Positions 57,661 through 64,000 of a stretch of 64,000 nt of DNA are shown here, piece after piece (the first letter of the stretch is position 1; every line of letters starts with the position of its first letter). A program made the position numbers and the translations under genes. The DNA lies in NCBI RefSeq assembly GCF_001189295.1, contig NZ_CP012159.1, positions 3,918,973-3,982,972 of the forward strand. Direction: 5' to 3'. The notes under the pieces were generated by a model. The model did not search any database. It was not told the origin of the DNA and saw only the letters and a list, made by a program, of their open reading frames with translations. Origin of the DNA: Chondromyces crocatus (GTDB taxonomy: Bacteria > Myxococcota_A > Polyangia > Polyangiales > Polyangiaceae).

Positions 57661-60600
57661 TGTCGGAGGAGCTGCGCGGAGCAGGGGACACGGCGCCATC
57701 TCTGGTGTCGAACACCGCACGGCCAGCAGGGGCAACGTCGCATCCGCTCTCCTACGGGCAGCGCGCGCTGTGGTTCCTGCACCAGCTTTCGCCGCAGAGT
57801 CACGCTTACAACACGCTGTTTGCCGTCCGGATCCGCTCCACGCTGGACCTCGCCAAGCTCGCGGAAGCCTTCCGCCTGATGGTCCAGCGTCATCCTACCC
57901 TGCGTTCCACGTACTGCCTCGAGGACGGCGTCCCCCGGCAGATCATCCATCCCAGCCTGGAGCTGCCTCTGGTCGAAGAGGATGCGGCCTCGCTCGATGA
58001 AAAGCAGCTCGCCCCACGCCTTCTCGAGCGCGCGCACCGCCCCTTCGACCTCGTGCGGGGTCCCGTGGCGCGGGCGCACGTATTCACACGCGGCCCCGAG
58101 CACCACGTGCTGCTGGTCGCCGCGCACCACATCACTTGCGATTTCTTCTCGGGCGCGAGCCTGCTCGAGGAACTCTTCGCCGCCTATTCGGCGCTGCGGT
58201 GCGGGGAGCTCCCGACCCTTCCCACTCCTGCACTCCAGTACACGGACTTCGTGGCGCGACAGGAGGAGCTGCTGGCGAGCGACGGCGAAGAGCTGTTCGC
58301 ATACTGGCAGACGCAGCTTGCGACAGCGCCCGTCTCGCTGGACCTGCCCCTCGATCGGCCCCGTCCGCCCATCCCCACGGGGCGAGGCGCCTCCGTGTCC
58401 TTCCACATCGGGTCAGAGCTGACCCGCCGTATCTCCACGCTGACCAGATCGCAGGGAGCGACGCTGAACATGGCGCTGGTCGCCATGTTTCAGGTCCTGC
58501 TCCATCGCTACACACGAGAGAGCGACATCGTCGTGGGCTCACCCATGGCGGGCTGGAGTCGTAGCGAATTCAAAGGGGTGGTCGGGGACTTCATCAACAT
58601 GGTGGTGCTGCGGTCGGATCTCTCGGCCGATCCGAGCACGAAGGAGCTGCTGCTGCAGGTGAGCGAGAGGGTGATGGGCGCCCTCATGCACCAGGATTAC
58701 CCCTTCCCGCTCCTGGTAGAGCGACTCAGCCCGACACGTGACCCCGCGCGTACCCCCTTCTCCTCGGCTGCATTCCTTTTCCACGACCTGGATCGCTTCG
58801 GTCCCCTGGGGAGACTGTTCAGTCCAGCCCAAGGGAAGTCTCTGGAAGTCGGAGAGCTGAAGCTCGAGGGGCTCTATCTCCCGCAGCAGGAGGGGCAATT
58901 CGACGTGACGCTGGAGGTGCTGTACGCGGCGGAAGAGCTGCACGGCAACCTGAAGTACAACGCGGACCTGTTCTTGCCGGAGACGGTGGAGCGGATGGCG
59001 CACCACTACGCGGAGCTGCTGGCCGCGATGGTGGAGGCCCCCGAGCGCCCCGTGGGGCAACTGAGACTGCTGGGGAAAGAAGAGCGCGAGGCAGTCTTGC
59101 GCGCAGGGCAGGGGCCCTCGTCGAGCCTTGCGGTCGAGGTGCCCTTCCACGCGCAGTGGGAGAAGCTGGCCGAGCGCGAGCCTTCCGCGATCGCGGTGGA
59201 AGACGAAGCGAAACGGCTGACGCGCGCCGAGGTCAACGCCCGAGCCAACCGACTGGCGAGACGACTGCGCACGATGGGCGTGGGCCCGGAAGTGTCGGTG
59301 GGACTGAGCCTGCAACGCGGTGTGGACCTCGTGGTGGGCCTCCTCGGCGTGCTGAAGGCGGGTGGCATGTATGTCCCGCTGGACCCCGGCTACCCCCGCG
59401 AGCGCCTGAGCTACATGCTCGAAGACGCCGCCGTGAAGTTGCTGCTGACGGACGAGGCTTCTCTGGAGCAGCTCCCCACGGCGTCCGGTGTGGAGACGCT
59501 CCTGTTGCAGGACGTGGAGCGCTCGGCGTCCGACGAACCGGCCTCCGACCTGAAGCTGGCCGTGGCAGCCGAGCAGTGCGCCTACATGCTCTACACCTCC
59601 GGCTCGACGGGAAGGCCGAAGGGAGTGCAAGTCCCGCACGGCGCGCTGGCGAACTTCCTGCGCTCGATGGCGGAGCGACCCGGGCTCTCGGCGACGGACG
59701 TCCTGCTGGCGGTGACGCCACTCTCGTTCGACATCGCAGGGCTGGAGCTGTACCTCCCGCTCGTGACGGGGGCGCGACTGGTGGTGGCGTCCCAAGCCAC
59801 CAGCCGTGATCCCGAGCGGCTGGGCCGAGCACTGGCGCAGCACGGCGTGACGGTGATGCAAGGAACGCCGAGCACCTACCGCCTGCTGCTCCAGCACCCC
59901 GAGGTGCTGAACCGCGGCTTCAAGGCGCTGTGCGGAGGGGAAGCGCTACCCGGGGACGTGTGCAGCCGACTGCTGGAGCGCGAGGTGGCGCTGTGGAACA
60001 TGTACGGCCCGACGGAGACGACGATCTGGTCGGCAGCGGGACCGGTACAGGACGCGGCGCGGGTGGACCTGGGCACTCCGGTGGACAACACGGACCTGTA
60101 CGTGCTGGACGAGGCGCTGGAACTCGTACCGCCGGGGGTCTCTGGCGAGCTGTACATCGGCGGCGCCGGCCTTGCGCGAGGCTACTGGCGCCGTCGTTCG
60201 CTGAGCGCCGAGCGCTTCGTGCCGGACCCGTTCAGCACGACGCCCGGCGCGAGGATGTACCGCACGGGGGACGTGGTCCGGCGGCAAGCAGATGGCCGCC
60301 TGCTGTATCAGGGCCGCTCGGACGCGCAGGTGAAGATCCGAGGCTTCCGGATCGAGCTGGACGAAGTGGAGGCATGGCTCTCGACGCACCCCTCGGTGCG
60401 CGCGGCCGTGGTGAGCAGCGTCGAGGACGAGCGGGGAGGCGGTGCACAGCTGGTGGCTTACGTGGTGCCAGCCGGAGCGGCGCCCTCGGTGGAGCCCTTG
60501 CGAGCGCACCTGCAAGAGCGGCTGCCCGAGTACATGGTGCCCGGGCAGTACATGGTGCTGGACGAGCTACCCCTGACGCCCGCAGGCAAGGTGGACCGCA

Positions 60601-63600
60601 AGCGCCTTCCCCGGCCCACCTTCGACCGCGCCACCTTGCAGACCCGCTACACGCCGCCGACCACCACGGAGGAGAAGCAGATCGCGGCCTTGTGGAAGGA
60701 GGTGCTCCGCATCGAGCGAGCAGGTCTCGATGACAATTTCTTCGATCTCGGCGGCAACTCGTTGCTTCTCGTGAACCTGCATGCCCGCATGTGTGCGGCA
60801 CTGGCCGTGGATTTCACGCTCACCGACCTCTTCTCCCATCCCACGGTCAGCGCCCAGGCTGCGCTCGTGCGGCGCCTCGGGGGCGACGCGGGCGACAGAG
60901 CGTCCGAAGCCAGAGAGCGCCGTGTGCGGCGTGCGGCCCGCCGGGGCACGGAAACGGTCGACGAGGCCCCCGGACGTGACACCGACATCGCCATCGTCGG
61001 CGCCGCGGGCCGGTTCCCGGGAGCCCGAACGCTCGATGCCTTCTGGCACAACCTGTGGGCAGGCATCGAGAGCATCGCCTTCTATTCGGCGGAGGAACTG
61101 CTCGCTGCCGGCGTGCCCTCCGACATCGTGGCGAACCCAGCGTACGTCAGAGCCAAAGGCGAACTCGAGGACATCGACCTGTTCGACGCCGAGTTCTTCG
61201 GCATACCCCCCCGAGAGGCTGCCGTCCTCGACCCGCAGCAGCGACTGTTCCTGGAGTGCGCTCACGAGGCCCTGGAGAACGCTGGTTACGGCGGCGAGGA
61301 CCGCCCTGGCCCTGTCGGCGTCTTTGCTGGGGCGGGAATCAACGGCTACCTCCTCTTCAACCTGCATGGCAGGACCCGCTCTCTCGCAGGCGACTACCAG
61401 CTGTTCATCTCGAGTGACAAAGACTTCCTCGCGACGCGCGCCGCTTACAAGCTGAACCTGACGGGGCCCGCGATCACGGTGCAGTCGGCCTGCTCCACGT
61501 CCCTCGCCGCCGTGCACATGGCCTGCCGCAGCCTGATCGAGGACCAGTGCGACATGGCGCTCGCTGGCGGCGTGGCGGTCAGCGTGCCGCAGCGCGCCGG
61601 CTACATGCATCAGGAGGGCATGATCCTCGCACCCGACGGGCATTGTCGGGCCTTCGATGCGAACGCCAGTGGCACCGTGCCGGGCAGCGGGCTCGGGGTG
61701 GTGGTGCTCAAACGATTGCGAGACGCCCTTGCGGACGGCGATTGCATCCACGCCGTCATCAAGGGAAGCGCGATGAACAACGATGGCGCCGCCAAGGTCG
61801 GGTACACCGCGCCGAGCGTCGAGGGCCAGGCCCGCGTCATCGAGGAGGCCCTGGAAGTGGCTGGCGTCGAGCCGGAGACCATCGGCTACATCGAGGCCCA
61901 CGGCACCGGCACACCGCTCGGTGATCCCATCGAGATTGCCGCCCTCACGCGCGTGTTCCGGACCGCCCCGGAGAGTCCGCCTTCCTGCGCCATCGGCTCG
62001 GTCAAGACCAACATCGGGCACCTGGACATTGCAGCGGGCATTGCCGGACTCCTCAAGACGGTGGGGATGCTCGAGCGTGGCCAGCTGCCGCCGACCTTGC
62101 ATTTCCAGAAGCCCAACCCGGCCCTTCAGCTCGACCAGAGCCCCTTTTACGTCAACGCCGAGCCGCGCACGTGGGACCGCGTAGGAGGGCCGCGGCGCTG
62201 CGGGGTGAGCTCCTTCGGGATCGGCGGCACCAATGTGCATGTAGTTCTGGAGGAGGCGCCGCAACCCACGGTCACCACGGCCCCCTCGGAGCGACCTGCC
62301 TACCTGCTCCCGCTGTCCGCGAGAGAGCCGCAAGCCCTGCGAGAACTCGCGGTGCGCTATCAGCGTCACCTCGAACAGCACCCCGACGCATCACCGGCCG
62401 ACATCGCCTTCACCGCAGGCGCGGGTCGCCGCCATTTCCGCGAGCGAATCACCCTCGTGGGGTCGTCCGTCGAACAGTGGCGCAGAGAACTCGGTGCCTT
62501 TCTCGACGGGCGAGCCAGCAACGCCGTCTCGGCCGGCGAGGTCCCTGGCGAAGGAGCCCCGCGGATAGCGTTCCTCTTCTCCGGCCAGGGCTCGCAGTAC
62601 GCGGGCATGGCCCTCCCGCTGTACCGGACGCAGCCCGTGTTCCGCGCCGCCCTGGAGCAATGCGACGCGCTCCTGCGCCCCCACCTGAGGATCCCCCTGC
62701 TCGACCTGCTCGCGGCGCCCCAGGATGGGCGCTCTCCCCTGGAGCAGACCCTGTACACGCAGCCTGCGCTGCTGGCCGTCGAACACGCCCTCGACCGGAT
62801 GTGGCGCTCCTTCGGCGTCTTCCCGAGCGCCGTGATGGGTCATAGCGTGGGAGAGTACGCCGCGGCCATCTCGGCTGGCGTGCTCACCCTCTCCGAGGGA
62901 ATCGAGCTCATCGTCGAGCGCGCCAGACGGATGCACGAACTCCGCGAGGCCGGCGCAATGGCCACGGTGTTCGCAAAGGCGGAGCGCGTCTTGCCGCTGC
63001 TCGCGCGTCACGAAGCGCGCCTGGCCATTGCAGCCTTCAATGGTCCAGCCGAGATCGTGATCTCCGGCGCGCGAGACGCACTCGAAGACGTTCTCGCGCA
63101 GCTCACGGCGGACGGCGTGGAGAGCCGGCGGCTGCACGTCTCCCATGCCTTCCACTCACCGCTCATGGATCCCATGCTGGAGGGCTTCGCGGCTGTGGCG
63201 AGCAAGCATCGTGGCTCCCCGCCCACCATCGATTTCGTTTCCAACCTGACGGGAGCGCTGATCGCGCCGTCGACATCGGTCGGACCCGGGTACTGGGCCG
63301 AGCACGTCCGGGCACCCGTGCAGTTCTACCAGGGGCTCCAGGCCCTCCGCGCGCGGGGCTGCACCGTCATGCTCGAAATGGGCCCCCACCCGACGCTCCT
63401 TGGCATCGGGCGGCGAGCGCTGGCCGACCGTATGGCTCTCACATGGCTGCCCTCTCTGCGACGAGAGCACCGCGACTGGGACGTCGTGCTGGGGTCGCTG
63501 GCGCAGCTCTACACGCGCGGCGTCCCGCTCGACTGGCGTGCGATCCAGCCGGGAGCACGCACCGCGCTACCGACGTACCCATTTCAGCGCAAACGCTTCT

Positions 63601-64000
63601 GGATCGACCCCGAGACCACGTCCTCTCGCGTCGACAGGCGGGAAGGACCCGTGAGCGCCGAGGTCCACCCCCTGCTCGGCCGACGATTGCGCCTGGGTCT
63701 CGCGCGGCACACCCTTTTCGAGGCGCGCTATGACGGCGCGACCACGCCTTACCTGCGCGACCACCACTATTTCGGCCGGGCCGTCGCGCCCGCCGTCGGC
63801 TACCTGCTGATGGCGGCCCGTGCTGCCGGCAAGCTGCCGCTGTCCCTCGAAGGGGTGAAATTCTCCGCGGCGCTCGCTCTCTCCGAGGGAGAGCACCGCA
63901 CCGTGCAGACCATCGTCCAGCGCGACGACCAGGAGCGCACCTCCTTCCAGATCTGCAGCTTCCCGGACGACGACATTCGTCCCGAGACGGAGCCCACGGT
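57660..64000 (+). CDS. croI: NRPS-PKS hybrid C-A(Gly)-PCP-KS-AT-DH, 3' end outside
   Basis: At least 2113 codons, open to the window edge. Domains: condensation (HHITCD at 156-161), adenylation (YTSGSTGRPKGV from 645; FDIAGLEL; MYGPTETTIW; closing Lys977), PCP (Ser1034 in DLGGNSLL), KS (Cys1278 in SACSTS, His1414, His1454), AT (Ser1729 in GHSVGE; HAFH at 1829-1832, malonyl) and the start of a DH (His2035 in HHYFGRAVAP). My reading of the ten specificity residues is D-I-L-Q-L-G-M-I-W-K, the glycine code. It would add glycine to the polyketide and then begin extension toward the 6-aminohexadienoate of crocacin. The condensation domain has Asp-Phe after the His pair region rather than Asp-Gly. 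Confidence 0.92.
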   Translation, partial: MSEELRGAGDTAPSLVSNTARPAGATSHPLSYGQRALWFLHQLSPQSHAYNTLFAVRIRSTLDLAKLAEAFRLMVQRHPTLRSTYCLEDGVPRQIIHPSLELPLVEEDAASLDEKQLAPRLLERAHRPFDLVRGPVARAHVFTRGPEHHVLLVAAHHITCDFFSGASLLEELFAAYSALRCGELPTLPTPALQYTDFVARQEELLASDGEELFAYWQTQLATAPVSLDLPLDRPRPPIPTGRGASVSFHIGSELTRRISTLTRSQGATLNMALVAMFQVLLHRYTRESDIVVGSPMAGWSRSEFKGVVGDFINMVVLRSDLSADPSTKELLLQVSERVMGALMHQDYPFPLLVERLSPTRDPARTPFSSAAFLFHDLDRFGPLGRLFSPAQGKSLEVGELKLEGLYLPQQEGQFDVTLEVLYAAEELHGNLKYNADLFLPETVERMAHHYAELLAAMVEAPERPVGQLRLLGKEEREAVLRAGQGPSSSLAVEVPFHAQWEKLAEREPSAIAVEDEAKRLTRAEVNARANRLARRLRTMGVGPEVSVGLSLQRGVDLVVGLLGVLKAGGMYVPLDPGYPRERLSYMLEDAAVKLLLTDEASLEQLPTASGVETLLLQDVERSASDEPASDLKLAVAAEQCAYMLYTSGSTGRPKGVQVPHGALANFLRSMAERPGLSATDVLLAVTPLSFDIAGLELYLPLVTGARLVVASQATSRDPERLGRALAQHGVTVMQGTPSTYRLLLQHPEVLNRGFKALCGGEALPGDVCSRLLEREVALWNMYGPTETTIWSAAGPVQDAARVDLGTPVDNTDLYVLDEALELVPPGVSGELYIGGAGLARGYWRRRSLSAERFVPDPFSTTPGARMYRTGDVVRRQADGRLLYQGRSDAQVKIRGFRIELDEVEAWLSTHPSVRAAVVSSVEDERGGGAQLVAYVVPAGAAPSVEPLRAHLQERLPEYMVPGQYMVLDELPLTPAGKVDRKRLPRPTFDRATLQTRYTPPTTTEEKQIAALWKEVLRIERAGLDDNFFDLGGNSLLLVNLHARMCAALAVDFTLTDLFSHPTVSAQAALVRRLGGDAGDRASEARERRVRRAARRGTETVDEAPGRDTDIAIVGAAGRFPGARTLDAFWHNLWAGIESIAFYSAEELLAAGVPSDIVANPAYVRAKGELEDIDLFDAEFFGIPPREAAVLDPQQRLFLECAHEALENAGYGGEDRPGPVGVFAGAGINGYLLFNLHGRTRSLAGDYQLFISSDKDFLATRAAYKLNLTGPAITVQSACSTSLAAVHMACRSLIEDQCDMALAGGVAVSVPQRAGYMHQEGMILAPDGHCRAFDANASGTVPGSGLGVVVLKRLRDALADGDCIHAVIKGSAMNNDGAAKVGYTAPSVEGQARVIEEALEVAGVEPETIGYIEAHGTGTPLGDPIEIAALTRVFRTAPESPPSCAIGSVKTNIGHLDIAAGIAGLLKTVGMLERGQLPPTLHFQKPNPALQLDQSPFYVNAEPRTWDRVGGPRRCGVSSFGIGGTNVHVVLEEAPQPTVTTAPSERPAYLLPLSAREPQALRELAVRYQRHLEQHPDASPADIAFTAGAGRRHFRERITLVGSSVEQWRRELGAFLDGRASNAVSAGEVPGEGAPRIAFLFSGQGSQYAGMALPLYRTQPVFRAALEQCDALLRPHLRIPLLDLLAAPQDGRSPLEQTLYTQPALLAVEHALDRMWRSFGVFPSAVMGHSVGEYAAAISAGVLTLSEGIELIVERARRMHELREAGAMATVFAKAERVLPLLARHEARLAIAAFNGPAEIVISGARDALEDVLAQLTADGVESRRLHVSHAFHSPLMDPMLEGFAAVASKHRGSPPTIDFVSNLTGALIAPSTSVGPGYWAEHVRAPVQFYQGLQALRARGCTVMLEMGPHPTLLGIGRRALADRMALTWLPSLRREHRDWDVVLGSLAQLYTRGVPLDWRAIQPGARTALPTYPFQRKRFWIDPETTSSRVDRREGPVSAEVHPLLGRRLRLGLARHTLFEARYDGATTPYLRDHHYFGRAVAPAVGYLLMAARAAGKLPLSLEGVKFSAALALSEGEHRTVQTIVQRDDQERTSFQICSFPDDDIRPETEPT

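Overview
The window is high-GC DNA with the hallmarks of a myxobacterium of the Polyangiaceae. It carries very large cis-AT PKS and NRPS genes with ATGA start/stop overlaps, a Ser/Thr kinase, several VgrG genes with PAAR-like and DUF2169 partners, and methylmalonyl AT domains with a VASH motif. The order of assembly-line modules matches the structure of crocacin, so Chondromyces crocatus or a close relative is the best guess. That identification rests on domain logic and memory of the family, not on a database search.

Layout. 1-2146: 3' part of an MgtA-type P-type ATPase. 2147-3254: non-coding DNA, then a 22/44-bp tandem repeat array that abuts a decayed transposase remnant (to about 3779). 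3875-12411: accessory genes, namely a small lipoprotein, a Ser/Thr kinase, a TetR regulator divergent from a flavin monooxygenase across a doubled palindromic operator, a small unknown protein, an ABC transporter pair, a glutathione S-transferase and a serine hydrolase. 12617-27386: a type VI secretion cargo region with three VgrGs, a DUF2169 protein, a DUF4280 and a PAAR tip protein, an FHA-DUF4123 adaptor, candidate effectors, and an unexpected type II thioesterase; no structural T6SS genes are present. 27717-32327: two small Lys/Arg-rich proteins transcribed divergently, then two adjacent ABC1/AarF-family genes, the first with kinase motifs and the second with those motifs lost. 32623-64000: a one-direction PKS/NRPS operon that runs off the end of the window.

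Assembly line as read here: acyl-AMP ligase (FAAL type)-ACP loading, then KS-AT(methylmalonyl)-MT-KR-ACP twice, KS-AT(malonyl)-DH-KR-ACP, a KS-AT protein without an ACP, a beta-branching cassette (HMG synthase, two enoyl-CoA hydratase-like proteins, one free ACP), and an NRPS-PKS protein C-A-PCP-KS-AT-DH. Its A domain reads as the glycine code DILQLGMIWK. A cinnamoyl starter with two alpha-methyl/beta-methoxy units, one double bond, one beta-methyl branch, glycine and then malonate gives the crocacin skeleton. Cassette parts not visible here are a decarboxylating KS and a second ACP, and the KS-AT protein has no ACP of its own. These are the main open questions in the cluster.
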